Notes: generated from the letters alone by a model not told the origin. DNA of 64,000 bases from Flagellimonas nanhaiensis (GCF_003382275.1 NZ_QTJX01000007.1:1-64000); one strand, 5' to 3'; positions 32,659-41,549 are shown, counted from the first letter of the stretch. Program-made: numbers and translations.

Positions 32659-32973
32659 TTAATAACGTCCGGTTCTTTCGGGTTTTGGCCCTCTGTTGTC
32701 CAGGTTTCTTCTCAGGCCGAAAAGTTCCCATCCATCCTTTGGGATGTAGTATGCATTGATTTTCATCATCAAAGTGGGTTCCTGGGAGTCCTCTCCTTTA
32801 AAATAGAGAAAGAAGTTGCGCCTCATATCATATTCCATATAGAAGCCGTTCATGCTGCTGGGGAACAGCATGAATTCTTTACGGAAAGCTTCCCTTAACC
32901 TATATTCTCCAATCTCGACCAGGACTATGCGGAGGCTCTTCCGTGAATGGTTACGGAACACATATTCGGACAT
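32659..32973 (-). CDS. Phage accessory protein, unknown (104 aa), counter-oriented
   Basis: This is the first gene of the leftward pair, starting near 32973. The 104-residue product is basic and rich in aromatic residues (MYEYDMRRNFFLYFKGEDSQ-type centre; INAYYIPKDGWELFGLRR). A TATTTTTG box on the minus strand (32978-32985) lies only 5 bases before the start codon, suggesting a nearly leaderless transcript. Function is unknown. Confidence 0.55.
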   Translation of the reverse strand: MSEYVFRNHSRKSLRIVLVEIGEYRLREAFRKEFMLFPSSMNGFYMEYDMRRNFFLYFKGEDSQEPTLMMKINAYYIPKDGWELFGLRRNLDNRGPKPERTGRY

Positions 32974-32977
32974 AATC

Positions 32978-32985
32978 CAAAAATA
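32978..32985 (-). promoter_or_regulatory. Candidate -7 promoter box for the leftward gene pair
   Basis: TATTTTTG on the minus strand matches TAnnTTTG. No well-spaced -33 TTTG is present. The start codon follows so closely that transcription would begin at or just before it. Confidence 0.3.
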
Positions 32986-33048
32986 TGGAACATTTCCAAT
33001 TGTAAAAAGTTAAAGTTTTTGGTAATTTGGTAGCTCAACCTCAAAATG

Positions 33049-33849
33049 ATGTGCTATTCAACCTCAAACAGGGAAAAGTCCCAGTCACAAATGGAGCGGG
33101 AACTGGAGGCCCAGTTGCGCCACTCCAACCAATATAGGTTCTACTTCTGGATGAACGGGTTTTCACATGGAGAGTTCAACGCCGTTACCCAAGAGGACCC
33201 AAAGCATATCGAAGTGATGAAATGGGGCATTGTGGAACCCAATACCCAGAATGTAGAGGAAAGATGGAAGATACTTAGAGGTAAATCCCTCAACACCCAA
33301 AGTGAACATGTTTTTGAGAATGCCAGAACAGAGGATGCCATCTTGGACCGGAGGTGCATAGTCCCGGTGACAGGTTATTTTGAACCTTATTATGTGAAGA
33401 AGGATTCTTACCCACATTTGGTCAAGCCTATACACGAGACATATTTAGGGCTGTTGGGAGTGTACAATGTTATCGATGGTGTCAGATATACCTCGATACT
33501 GACCACAGATGCCAATGGGTTCATGCTGCATGTACACAACCAGAAGAAGAGACAGCCCATAATGTTGGACCCGTATTACTGGGGTGATTGGTTGGATTCC
33601 TCCATAAACGAGGGACAGATCAGACAGTTGATGTTCCAATGTGATACGGAACAGGAAATGGAGGCATTTACAGTTTTAAGAACAGCTACGACAGGGAACA
33701 AGCCAAACAATGTTCCTGAGGTATTGGAACCCCTACACTTCCCGGAAGTGGTCGCACAACAAAAGTTCGACATCAAACAGATGGAGACCTATAACGATAA
33801 CCTGGACAATCTTAATGCTGGGTTTGGAACCTCAACACTTTTTGGGTAA
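33049..33849 (+). CDS. SRAP-domain protein (YedK/HMCES family)
   Basis: The SRAP family needs a Cys at position 2, exposed after removal of Met. The first in-frame ATG (33046) is followed directly by a second ATG (33049); the second gives MCYST, so it is chosen. The other key parts are there: NARTE with Asn91, FEP after PVTGY with Glu112, and HVHNQKKRQPIML with His163 at the position of the usual HxRMP. SRAP proteins bind covalently to abasic sites in single-stranded DNA. The 266-residue protein may protect phage or host DNA in the lysogen. It is adjacent to the right end of the prophage. Confidence 0.85.
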   Translation: MCYSTSNREKSQSQMERELEAQLRHSNQYRFYFWMNGFSHGEFNAVTQEDPKHIEVMKWGIVEPNTQNVEERWKILRGKSLNTQSEHVFENARTEDAILDRRCIVPVTGYFEPYYVKKDSYPHLVKPIHETYLGLLGVYNVIDGVRYTSILTTDANGFMLHVHNQKKRQPIMLDPYYWGDWLDSSINEGQIRQLMFQCDTEQEMEAFTVLRTATTGNKPNNVPEVLEPLHFPEVVAQQKFDIKQMETYNDNLDNLNAGFGTSTLFG

Positions 33850-34109
33850 TGGACATTGAAACCTTCAATAATCTCTCAAAAGAAGAGCGTCAGGAATACT
33901 TCTGGGATTTCGCCAATAGTCCAATCGATTCCCTGAAGACGCTGAATTTTGATTATTATCTATTCAGACAGGAAAATACTGGACTCCATTTTGAACTTAG
34001 GGTAGGAAAGATACCTAACCAAACAGATGTGAAATGCATTAGTGAGAACGTGGTCATTGAGCGTTACGGCAAAAAGCATCAAAATGTGGATGGCAACCCG
34101 TGGGATTAA
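33849..34109 (+). CDS. Small phage protein at the right end, unknown (86 aa)
   Basis: It overlaps the SRAP stop by one base (TAATG), so both genes are co-translated. The 86-residue product is acidic with ERQEYFWDFANSPIDSLKTL and a Gly/Asn-rich end. No family can be named. It is the last gene before the attachment site. Confidence 0.55.
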   Translation: MDIETFNNLSKEERQEYFWDFANSPIDSLKTLNFDYYLFRQENTGLHFELRVGKIPNQTDVKCISENVVIERYGKKHQNVDGNPWD

Positions 34110-34139
34110 AGTATTCTGTTGTTTGGCAGATTGCAACTA

Positions 34140-34161
34140 TTTTTGCAAATTTTTTGCAAAT
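34140..34161 (+). repeat. Tandem TTTTTGCAAAT repeat beside attR
   Basis: TTTTTGCAAAT occurs twice in direct succession (34140-34150 and 34151-34161), 50 bases left of the tRNA fragment. Short direct repeats in this place are typical of integrase arm-type binding sites; no integrase is in the window to compare. Confidence 0.45.
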
Positions 34162-34210
34162 TTTTTCTAGTTAACTATATAACACATTGATAAACAAATA
34201 ATAGATATTA

Positions 34211-34254
34211 GCCTTCTAAGCAGACGGTCATAGGTTCGAATCCTATCGCGATCA
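34211..34254 (+). pseudogene. attR: 3' part of a tRNA-Arg(TCT) gene
   Basis: The sequence contains the anticodon loop CTTCTAA (34213-34219, anticodon TCT), the 3' anticodon stem GCAGA, the variable loop CGGTC, a perfect T arm ATAGG-TTCGAAT-CCTAT (34230-34246), acceptor strand CGCGATC (34247-34253) and discriminator A34254. The 5' half is missing: the bases to the left (TTA before GC) do not match the needed TCTGC stem. This is the standard trace of integration into the 3' half of a tRNA gene by a tyrosine recombinase. The intact tRNA should lie left of the window. Confidence 0.88.
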
Positions 34255-34260
34255 CACCCT

Positions 34261-34290
34261 CAAAGCCCCAGCTATGCTGGGGCTTTGTTG
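34261..34290 (+). terminator. Terminator of the displaced tRNA-Arg gene
   Basis: CAAAGCCCCAGC (34261-34272) pairs fully with GCTGGGGCTTTG (34276-34287) across TAT. It stands 6 bases after the tRNA 3' end and belongs to the original host tRNA operon. Confidence 0.85.
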
Positions 34291-34525
34291 TTTATTGTTC
34301 ACTAAAACTACATGTATCAAGAGTTAGTGCGCTTTAATCATGCTGAGGTGATGCACTTCATGACCAAAAATCGACTCTAATTACTGTGTTAAAGTAACTT
34401 CCAATTCTTGCATCAATCAACAGTAAAATTTTCTCTTGGGATATATTTTTAAATTGAAAAGCTGCTCAATTTTCTATCACATTTAATAATTACGATATTT
34501 ATGGTCTTACAATCTATGTTGGAGT

Positions 34526-35614
34526 ATGATGAGCTTTTTACAGGGAATAGCAGCGTTTAATTTTTTACTTTTTGCGGGGTTGATTTGGTACCATAGGAAA
34601 AAGTTGGACAATTCTATCCATATTTTTTCATTCTTCTTGCTAGGGAAAGGGTTAACCATACTGAGTAATTTACTGATGGACAACTTTAGGTTTGCTGATA
34701 ATAGTTTGCTCTTGAGTAGTGGGATAATATTGAACTCTTTTCTATTTTTTTATGCTCCATTCCTCTACTTGTTTGTAATTAATATAACCAAAGGAGATGC
34801 TCCGTTCAAAAAGCATTTCCTACATTTTGTTCCATTCTTCATTTTCTTTCTGTTGAATGTCATCTTGGTTTCATCCCTCTATGCTGGAATCAGGAACGAA
34901 TGGTTCAACTCGGTTCTTTACATAAGAAACACCTACCTCAATCTTTATTTTGTACAAATAATAAGCTACACTTTAATTTCTTTTTGGATGGTCTATACCG
35001 CGGAAAAAAGAAATACTGTACCCAAGAAGATTGTAAAATGGATCAAACAAGTACTCGCGGTTTTCCTAGCCATTTGGATACTGTTTTTGGTAAGTTCATT
35101 TCCCACAATTTCAATGATGCTTTCCACCGCATTGACCATTTCTGGAATGATACTGCTCATTGTGCTCTCCAATGTTTTATTGTTTTTAATGTTGAATAGC
35201 CCAGAGTTCTTCTATAACAATTTATCCGTTAAGTTGAAGAAGGAACCCAACAGCGACGTAATAAATAAGGAAAGCTACGGCCGATTGTGTGATTTAATGG
35301 TAAATGAAAAGCTGTACAAAAAAGCAGATTTAAAAATTGGGGACCTTTCCCAGGCCTTGGGCCAATCGGCACGTAATATTTCTATTCTGATCAATACCTT
35401 CTATAAAGGTAACTTCTATGATTTTGTTAATTTTTACCGTATTGAAGAGGCTAAAGCTCTACTAAAAAGCGGAGATGAAAATATGACCATATTGGCCATT
35501 CTGTACGAATCAGGATTTAACAACAAATCTGTTTTTAATGTTGTCTTCAAGAAAATGGTTGGAGAAACACCGTCTTCATTTAGAAAAAATCACATCGCTA
35601 CCCTTTACGGATAA
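34526..35614 (+). CDS. Membrane-bound AraC-type transcriptional regulator
   Basis: The N-terminal about 230 residues hold several membrane segments (for example LLLSSGIILNSFLFFYAPFL, ILFLVSSFPTISMMLSTALT). The C-terminal about 100 residues form an AraC/XylS helix-turn-helix domain: IGDLSQALGQSARNISILIN and TILAILYESGFNNKSVFNVV with KKMVGETPSSFR. This family joins a sensor membrane part to a DNA-binding domain; the ligand is unknown. A start at the second ATG (34529) is equally possible. It is the first host gene beyond the prophage. Confidence 0.8.
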   Translation: MMSFLQGIAAFNFLLFAGLIWYHRKKLDNSIHIFSFFLLGKGLTILSNLLMDNFRFADNSLLLSSGIILNSFLFFYAPFLYLFVINITKGDAPFKKHFLHFVPFFIFFLLNVILVSSLYAGIRNEWFNSVLYIRNTYLNLYFVQIISYTLISFWMVYTAEKRNTVPKKIVKWIKQVLAVFLAIWILFLVSSFPTISMMLSTALTISGMILLIVLSNVLLFLMLNSPEFFYNNLSVKLKKEPNSDVINKESYGRLCDLMVNEKLYKKADLKIGDLSQALGQSARNISILINTFYKGNFYDFVNFYRIEEAKALLKSGDENMTILAILYESGFNNKSVFNVVFKKMVGETPSSFRKNHIATLYG

Positions 35615-35816
35615 ACAATTCTTCATTTTAAGTGGTAAGCGTTCCCATATCCCCGGTTCGCTGTTAAATGAGTCTTAAAAATAGGTTCTGATTTATGCAT
35701 TTGCGTGTATTCAGACGACCCGAGACCGGCAATCAGGTATGTTTGCCACGGTTCTATGGACTTCTTTTTAGCTCCATTAAAACCTCTTTAACCACTCGCA
35801 AATTCAAAAACAATTC

Positions 35817-37196
35817 ATGAGACATTTACTGCTGATAAGATTACTGGTTATTATTTCTATTGTTGGATGTACCAAAAGCTCCAAGGCGCAAGAACTCAAA
35901 CGAAAAGCATCGTTGGGAATTATGATGCAGCCTTTGACAGATAGTTTGGCGACCGAGCTCAAACTGGAACCGGGTGCCGGACTATATATTTCGGAGGTGG
36001 TGACAGGCAGTACCGCGAACAATTTGGGCATGAAGAGCGGAGCGGTGCTTCAAAAAATCAATGGTAAACAAATGAGCTCTAATCGAGATGTCTTTGAAAT
36101 ACTTGCTGATTTTAGAGCGGAAGATGATATTACCCTAGAGTATATTTTGGATGGAACACGTGTTTCAAAAACTGGTAAAGGCATTGCCAGACCCAAAGAA
36201 AGCTATGAAAACGCGGAGGTAACCTACGGTACGGTTTCGTATGAGGGCAACATGCTGCGCTCTATATTATATACCCCAAGGAATCGGAGCAATACCCCGG
36301 TGGTATATTTTTTACAGGGCTATACTTGTGGCTCCATCGACCTATCATTTGCACCAGACCATCCTTATATGAAATTGATTCGTTCCTGGGTGGACGCTGG
36401 TTTCTCCGTATACCGCTTGGAAAAACCAGGAGTAGGTGAAAGTGAAAGTCAAAAAAACTGCTTCGAAATTAATTTTAACGAAGAACTGCAGGCTTTCCAA
36501 GAAGGTTACAAAGACTTAATGGCAATGGAAGAAATAGATACCGACAATATCTTTTTGTTCGGACACTCCATGGGTGGGGTAATTGCCCCTTTGTTGGGAG
36601 AAATAAAACAGCCCAAGGGAATCATGGCCTATGGAACCGTAGGCAAAAAATGGTACGATTATATGGTGGATTTATACACCATACAACCAAAACACTTTGG
36701 GATTTCCGAAGCTGAAATAAAAGAGAACAACAAAATCAATTTAAAGTTCAACGATGACATGTTGGTTCATAAATTATCTGGTGCAGAATTGGCAAAAAAG
36801 GAAAGTTATGGACAACTATTTGATCTCAATGAACTCAAAACAGAACAATATATAGGAAGACATATCACTTTTTGGCAAGGTTTGGCCGATATAGATATTC
36901 CTGAAGTATGGACAAGAACCAGAACCAATGTTTTTATTATGCATGGAGAGTTTGATATCCAGGCAATAAATGAAGAAGGCCCCAAAAGGATTGTGGACTT
37001 GGTAAACAAGAATGGAAGCAATGCAAAATTCAAAGTGATAGAAAATGCGGACCATGGATTTATAAATTTCACGTCCATGCAACAGAATTCAGAGACCTTG
37101 GGCAATGGTAGCTATAGCAGTCATGCAAGAGATAACTTTAACTTGGAGATTGGCAGGGAGAGTATAAAGTGGATGCAGGGTTTGCTTAATGGATAG
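35817..37196 (+). CDS. Exported PDZ plus alpha/beta hydrolase protein (459 aa)
   Basis: The N-terminus looks like a lipoprotein signal or export signal (RHLLLIRLLVIISIVGCTK, Cys at about 19). A PDZ domain (about 35-120; AGLYISEVVTGSTANNLGMK, VLQKINGKQMSS) is followed by an alpha/beta hydrolase with GHSMGG (Gly249, Ser251) and RLEKPGVGESE. The usual His appears at ENADHGF (about 417-423) and an acid lies at GEFD. Related PDZ-hydrolase proteins exist in Bacteroidota; the substrate is unknown. A serine protease gene overlaps its end, so the two may work together. Confidence 0.8.
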   Translation: MRHLLLIRLLVIISIVGCTKSSKAQELKRKASLGIMMQPLTDSLATELKLEPGAGLYISEVVTGSTANNLGMKSGAVLQKINGKQMSSNRDVFEILADFRAEDDITLEYILDGTRVSKTGKGIARPKESYENAEVTYGTVSYEGNMLRSILYTPRNRSNTPVVYFLQGYTCGSIDLSFAPDHPYMKLIRSWVDAGFSVYRLEKPGVGESESQKNCFEINFNEELQAFQEGYKDLMAMEEIDTDNIFLFGHSMGGVIAPLLGEIKQPKGIMAYGTVGKKWYDYMVDLYTIQPKHFGISEAEIKENNKINLKFNDDMLVHKLSGAELAKKESYGQLFDLNELKTEQYIGRHITFWQGLADIDIPEVWTRTRTNVFIMHGEFDIQAINEEGPKRIVDLVNKNGSNAKFKVIENADHGFINFTSMQQNSETLGNGSYSSHARDNFNLEIGRESIKWMQGLLNG

Positions 37197-37206
37197 TTTG
37201 ACGAAA

Positions 37207-37938
37207 ATGAGAATTTTATTGCTTTGTACGGTACTTGCTTTTGCATGTCATATAACAGCTCAAGAGGTCAACCTGGAGATTACATCAGATTTAAGTTCCC
37301 ATGCCCAGATAGACTCTGTTTTGGTCAGTGATGTAAAATTTAAGAACCCAAAATTTGATAATCCACATGCCGGAAGCGGCTTCTTATTGGAACATAAAGG
37401 CAAGCTATATGCCTGCACGGCCAAACACGTGCTGTTTTTTGCAAAAACGGATAGCATGAAGACCATAAGTTTTGATGACGAACTCAAGTCTTGGGAGTTT
37501 GTTTCAAAAAAGAACAAAAAGAACAAGGTTTTGGCTGGCAAACTAATCAATGAGGACAAACAGGAAGCCATAGTAATGCCTCCAAAAGGAGATTGGTTGG
37601 TTTTTGAAGTCGAAGGAGAGATTCGGCAAGGCATTCAGATTTATTCCCTTAGGGAAGAACCTTTGAGTGAAGGAGAAAAGGTCAGGTTTTTAGGCTACCC
37701 CTACAATACAACAAGGCCTGTAAATGTAACAGGTTCATTTATCGGATACACCAAAGAAGGCAATTTAAGCTTGGATGTTCCTAAAGGAAACTACGGTGGA
37801 TGCAGTGGCGGCCCTGTTTTGGACACGCAAGGCAGGGTGGTAGGATTAGTATCCATGGGGTACTTCAACCAGAAGGAAAACAAAATGGTTTTTGAACCTG
37901 CTTCGATCAAATATTTTCAAACAATCATCAATAACTAA
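37207..37938 (+). CDS. Exported trypsin-like serine protease (243 aa)
   Basis: From ATG 37207 the product has a clean signal peptide (MRILLLCTVLAFACHITAQ); the upstream ATG 37189 would add six residues in front and is less likely. The catalytic residues are visible: TAKHV (His74), GDWLVFEV (Asp129) and GGCSGGPVLD (Ser200). No PDZ domain is in this protein, but the preceding hydrolase has one. It is probably periplasmic or outer-membrane linked; the substrate is unknown. Confidence 0.82.
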   Translation: MRILLLCTVLAFACHITAQEVNLEITSDLSSHAQIDSVLVSDVKFKNPKFDNPHAGSGFLLEHKGKLYACTAKHVLFFAKTDSMKTISFDDELKSWEFVSKKNKKNKVLAGKLINEDKQEAIVMPPKGDWLVFEVEGEIRQGIQIYSLREEPLSEGEKVRFLGYPYNTTRPVNVTGSFIGYTKEGNLSLDVPKGNYGGCSGGPVLDTQGRVVGLVSMGYFNQKENKMVFEPASIKYFQTIINN

Positions 37939-37959
37939 ATATTAAAACCCATAAATAAG

Positions 37960-39051
37960 ATGAGAACATCAATAATTGTTTTACTGACAGTTTTTTTGAC
38001 GCAGAACCTGGCTGCACAATTTCATACCTTGAATATGCCTCAAGGAAGCCCCAGGGTACAAGAGACCCAAAGATTGGGGATTACTGAGATTACATTGGAT
38101 TATGGAAGTCCCGCAGTACGAAACCGAGATGTTTGGAACGATGTAATTCCACAGGGAGGAGACCCTATAGCATGGCGTGCAGGGGCCAATATGGCCACCA
38201 CTATAGAGTTTTCCACTGATGTAAAAATAGAGGGAAAACCGTTACAGGCTGGAAAATATGGTCTACACATCATTCCACAAAATGATACCTACACTTTGCT
38301 TTTTGCCCATAATTATAATCAATGGGGAAGCTACTATTTAGATAGAGATAATGATATTACAATGGAGGTAACTGTTCAACCTGAAACCTGTACCACATCA
38401 GAACAGTTGGATTACGAGTTTTTGAACAGGACAGAAAACTCTTTGGTCATTGGTTTGGAATGGGGTGAGAAAAGAATTCCTTTCAAAATAGAAGTTGACC
38501 TGAATAAAACAGTGGTGGAAAGCTTGCGTAGCGAACTTAGGGGTATCAATACCTATCATTGGCAAGCCTGGAATGATGCCGCAAGATGGTGCCTGGATCA
38601 TGATACCAATTTGGAAGAAGCCTACGAGTGGGTAAATCGCTCCATAAATGGAGGATACAATGGTTTTGCCGCCCATAGGGACATCCGGAATCTGGTGACC
38701 AAGGTCAATCTGATCGCCAAGTTGGGAAAAACTGAGGAGTTGCAACCAACCTTAGATCAAGCACAAGATTTGGTAACACAGGATTGGGAGGCCAACTATC
38801 TGACTCAAACATTGCTACGAGATGGTTTTTACGAGCAGGGCCTGAAATTGACCGACCAGAATCTTAAAACCTTTCCGAAAGCATGGTTTTTGCACTTGAA
38901 CAAAAGCTTGGCGCATTATTTCCTTGGAGATAAGAAAAAAGCTTTGAACGGAGCCAATAAAGCCTTAGACCTGGCCCCAGAACCTAGAAAAGCCAGAATC
39001 AGGGAGATCATTTCCGAAATCAATGCAGGAAACTATCAATTTCCATCGTAG
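37960..39051 (+). CDS. DUF2911 exported protein with TPR-like C-terminus (363 aa)
   Basis: A signal peptide ending LAAQ leads to a DUF2911 domain (about 25-170). SPAVRNRDVWNDVIPQGGDP and AWRAGANMATTIEF are its hallmark. The C-terminal half is helical and looks like repeats (NLEEAYEWVNRSI..., QGLKLTDQNLKTFPKAWFLHL). DUF2911 proteins are common exported proteins in Bacteroidota with no known reaction. It follows the protease by 21 bases and probably shares its transcript. Confidence 0.8.
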   Translation: MRTSIIVLLTVFLTQNLAAQFHTLNMPQGSPRVQETQRLGITEITLDYGSPAVRNRDVWNDVIPQGGDPIAWRAGANMATTIEFSTDVKIEGKPLQAGKYGLHIIPQNDTYTLLFAHNYNQWGSYYLDRDNDITMEVTVQPETCTTSEQLDYEFLNRTENSLVIGLEWGEKRIPFKIEVDLNKTVVESLRSELRGINTYHWQAWNDAARWCLDHDTNLEEAYEWVNRSINGGYNGFAAHRDIRNLVTKVNLIAKLGKTEELQPTLDQAQDLVTQDWEANYLTQTLLRDGFYEQGLKLTDQNLKTFPKAWFLHLNKSLAHYFLGDKKKALNGANKALDLAPEPRKARIREIISEINAGNYQFPS

Positions 39052-39085
39052 GTAGATTTTAATTTCTGAGCTAATTCAAGCACAA

Positions 39086-39631
39086 ATGAAAAAACTGAAC
39101 AAGAAATCATTTCTAGTGCTCTCTGCTGTGTTGATAATGGCATTGGGATCAAATATCCGAGCACAGGAAGACAGGAGTGTCAATGCTGACAAGAATTCGT
39201 TGAAAGCCTTTTTGTCTGATACAGGATATACAGAACTGGAAATGCAAAAACTGCCATCAGGTCACCTGCACTTAACAGGTGTTTTAAACGGAGTACAGGC
39301 CAAGTTCATTTTGGATACTGGGGCAAGCGGCACTTTGATGGACAGAAAGAACAAGGATAAATTTAAAATGGAATCGAAGGAGTCCGAGTTGCAAGCCGCT
39401 GGGGCAGGAACAAGCAATATGCAAATGCAAGCTTCCAGTAATAATCAATTGACTTTGGGTGACTTGAAGATCGACGACATGAATTTGATGTTGATTGATA
39501 TGGACCACGTGAACAAGGCCTTTGAAAGATTTGGATTGGAACCGGTAGATGGAGTTATTGGTGCCGACCTCTTAACAAATTATAAGGCGATAATCGATTA
39601 TGTTAACCTTTCACTATATGTGAAAAATTAG
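39086..39631 (+). CDS. Exported retropepsin-like aspartic protease (181 aa)
   Basis: The signal peptide ends before AQEDRS. The aspartic protease core holds LDTGAS (Asp77-Thr78-Gly79) and later GVIGADLL (about 159-166), the second family landmark. Between them is a flap-type segment with many Gly, Met and Asn residues (AAGAGTSNMQMQASSNN). The 181-residue size is that of single-domain bacterial proteases that act as dimers. It completes a cluster of three exported peptidase-type proteins. Confidence 0.82.
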   Translation: MKKLNKKSFLVLSAVLIMALGSNIRAQEDRSVNADKNSLKAFLSDTGYTELEMQKLPSGHLHLTGVLNGVQAKFILDTGASGTLMDRKNKDKFKMESKESELQAAGAGTSNMQMQASSNNQLTLGDLKIDDMNLMLIDMDHVNKAFERFGLEPVDGVIGADLLTNYKAIIDYVNLSLYVKN

Positions 39632-39701
39632 TGGATTAGTTGGGGATAAATCAATGTTTGCAATGAAATGAGCAAGCTTTTTAGGTTTTTTGAAGGACAA
39701 T

Positions 39702-39746
39702 AGGTTGCACAAATACTGCTGAGATGTTTTCAGCAGTATGCAACCT
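39702..39746 (+). repeat. Long imperfect intergenic hairpin
   Basis: AGGTTGCA (39702-39709), a four-base bulge CAAA, and TACTGCTGA (39714-39722) pair with TCAGCAGTA (39730-39738) and TGCAACCT (39739-39746), leaving a seven-base loop. Seventeen pairs form in total. No T run follows, so it is not a standard terminator. It could act in RNA processing or be a remnant of a small mobile element. Confidence 0.6.
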
Positions 39747-39797
39747 CCCCAACGACCATAGAATAGGTTAGAAATTGCCATAAAAACCAGAAAACAA

Positions 39798-41549
39798 ATG
39801 AAAAAAAGAGTATTCTATCTTTTGATGGCCGTTGCCTTTTTGTCCAGTTGCAAAAAGCAGCAGGATGTATTTCAACCCTATAGTAATACTACCGTTCCTG
39901 TTAAGTTGGGAGAGGGAACCTTATCTACGGATTCCATTCAGTGGAACAATGTTTATGTTGCTCAAACCCATGAACTTTTTTATACCAAGATGGGTAAATC
40001 GGCATCCGTTATAAACAAATTAGATTATTCGGATGGCACCTTTAAAGGTCTGGAGACCATACAATTTCCCGAAGGAATACCTCATACAGATATTTATCTG
40101 GATGAGAAAGGTGAATTCATGTTGTTTTCCTCATTGATGCCCGAATTTGAAGGTGACACCATTTCAGATTGGAATATCTGGAAATCGATAAGAAAAGGAG
40201 GAAAATGGCAGGACCCTGATCTTTTTTATGGAGGTGAGGTAGAGGAAAATCTGTTTTACCCTTGGCTAACGGCAAGCGGAAATCTCTATTTTTCCCTTAC
40301 CCCACATGAATCCAGAAATAGTGATTTGTATGTTTCCAAGCTTATCAACGGAGAATACCAAAAACCTGAAGCTTTACCCAAATATATCAATTCACAAAAA
40401 CTGGAAGGGGATGCATTTATAGCTCCCGATGAGTCCTACCTCATTTTTGCTGGTTTTGAAAGAGGACAAAATATAGGAAAGTCGGATTTGTACATCAGCT
40501 ATAATATGGATGGAACTTGGTCGGCACCTGTGTGGTTGGGTGACAAAATCAATTCAGATGGCTATGATGGTAGCCCATTTGTAACCCAAGATGGTAAATA
40601 TTTAATATTTACTAGCAGCAGGGACAGCACAGATGATGATACATTTTTCAACCATTATATTGTACCGTTTGATTCCGGAAAGTTTAAGGATACCTCGCTT
40701 AGACTTGAGAACTATCTTGTGAATGTTGGAGTAACGCCTATCAGGTTGGAGGTAGATAATCTAACCACTTCTGGGGTGGAGTACGGTGGAAGTCTATCTA
40801 TGAAAAATGGTGAAATATTTTATACCAGGGCAACAGAGGATTTCTCAGAACGTCAAATTACCCGGAGCCGATTTGTAAATGGGATATTTTCGGAGCCGGA
40901 ACGGGTAAAAATAGGAGGGGAGTACTACACGGACGCCAGCGATGTCCAGATTACGGAAAATGGAGACTATCTATACTTTAAAATGCGGGGCAATGTTCCG
41001 GATGATGTTTCTCGTCGAGACGGAAATATATGGAGAAGCAAATCAGAAAATGGAGTATGGTCCAAGGCTGAACTTCTACCAAGTGAAATTAATTCCGAAT
41101 TAAGCGAGTACTACCCGATGATCACCAATAGCGGGAATCTCTATTTCAGTCGAGAGTATGAAGATACCAGCTATGACATCTATGTATCAAGATTTGAAGA
41201 CGGAAAGTATCAGGAAGCCGAGAGGCTGCCAAACCATATCAATACTAATTTATTAGAGTCCGATGCTTACGTTTCACCTGACGAAACTTATATGGTTTTT
41301 GTCCGCATGTATGCGGAAGAAGGCCTCGGGGTATCAGATTTATACATATCTTTTCAAGAAGACAATGCATGGAGTCACCCTAAAAATATGCGCTCCTTAA
41401 ACAGTAATGGCGTGGACGGGAGTCCATTTGTAACGGCCGATGGAAAATATTTGATTTTTACCTCGACCCGGGACTCGGAAAACCCCGAGGTATTTGATGG
41501 GCATTTGGACATCTACGCAGTACGATTTGATAAAAACAATTGGAAATAG
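39798..41549 (+). CDS. Beta-propeller (PD40-type) lipoprotein (583 aa)
   Basis: A lipoprotein signal (LLMAVAFLSSCKK) is followed by repeated beta-propeller blades with the pattern SPDETYMVF / PDESYLIFAG and DGSPFVTADGKYLIFTSTRD, seen twice nearly identically (about 240-260 and 540-560), as if the protein is an internal duplication of two halves. Such TolB/WD40-like propellers bind ligands or partners at the cell surface. It is followed directly by the DUF885 peptidase gene with no gap. Confidence 0.8.
   Translation: MKKRVFYLLMAVAFLSSCKKQQDVFQPYSNTTVPVKLGEGTLSTDSIQWNNVYVAQTHELFYTKMGKSASVINKLDYSDGTFKGLETIQFPEGIPHTDIYLDEKGEFMLFSSLMPEFEGDTISDWNIWKSIRKGGKWQDPDLFYGGEVEENLFYPWLTASGNLYFSLTPHESRNSDLYVSKLINGEYQKPEALPKYINSQKLEGDAFIAPDESYLIFAGFERGQNIGKSDLYISYNMDGTWSAPVWLGDKINSDGYDGSPFVTQDGKYLIFTSSRDSTDDDTFFNHYIVPFDSGKFKDTSLRLENYLVNVGVTPIRLEVDNLTTSGVEYGGSLSMKNGEIFYTRATEDFSERQITRSRFVNGIFSEPERVKIGGEYYTDASDVQITENGDYLYFKMRGNVPDDVSRRDGNIWRSKSENGVWSKAELLPSEINSELSEYYPMITNSGNLYFSREYEDTSYDIYVSRFEDGKYQEAERLPNHINTNLLESDAYVSPDETYMVFVRMYAEEGLGVSDLYISFQEDNAWSHPKNMRSLNSNGVDGSPFVTADGKYLIFTSTRDSENPEVFDGHLDIYAVRFDKNNWK

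Larger units (their letters stand above)
34110..34525 (+). other. Prophage right junction and first host intergenic stretch
   Basis: No gene is seen here. The first part (to 34210) is phage DNA with a tandem 11-base direct repeat (34140-34161). Then comes the displaced tRNA 3' part and its terminator (34211-34287), and after that about 240 bases of AT-rich host DNA before the AraC-type gene, in which I see no strong element. Confidence 0.6.

Noticed and set aside
34211..34254. Functional tRNA-Arg gene
   Set aside because: Only the anticodon loop and 3' half are present, and the 5' sequence cannot form the acceptor, D or anticodon stem.
1..34254. Integrase, repressor or excisionase gene in the prophage
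   Set aside because: I looked for tyrosine or serine recombinase motifs and for a Cro/CI-type gene on both strands and found none, so these probably lie left of the window.
35738..35745. TATGTTTG as promoter box for the PDZ-hydrolase gene
   Set aside because: It matches TAnnTTTG, but the nearest TTTG upstream (35700-35703) is 34 bases away, too far for a -33 box, and single boxes of this kind occur by chance in AT-rich DNA.
39632..39797. The 39702 hairpin as a terminator of the aspartic protease gene
   Set aside because: No T run follows on the plus strand and the loop side shows none, so intrinsic termination is unlikely.
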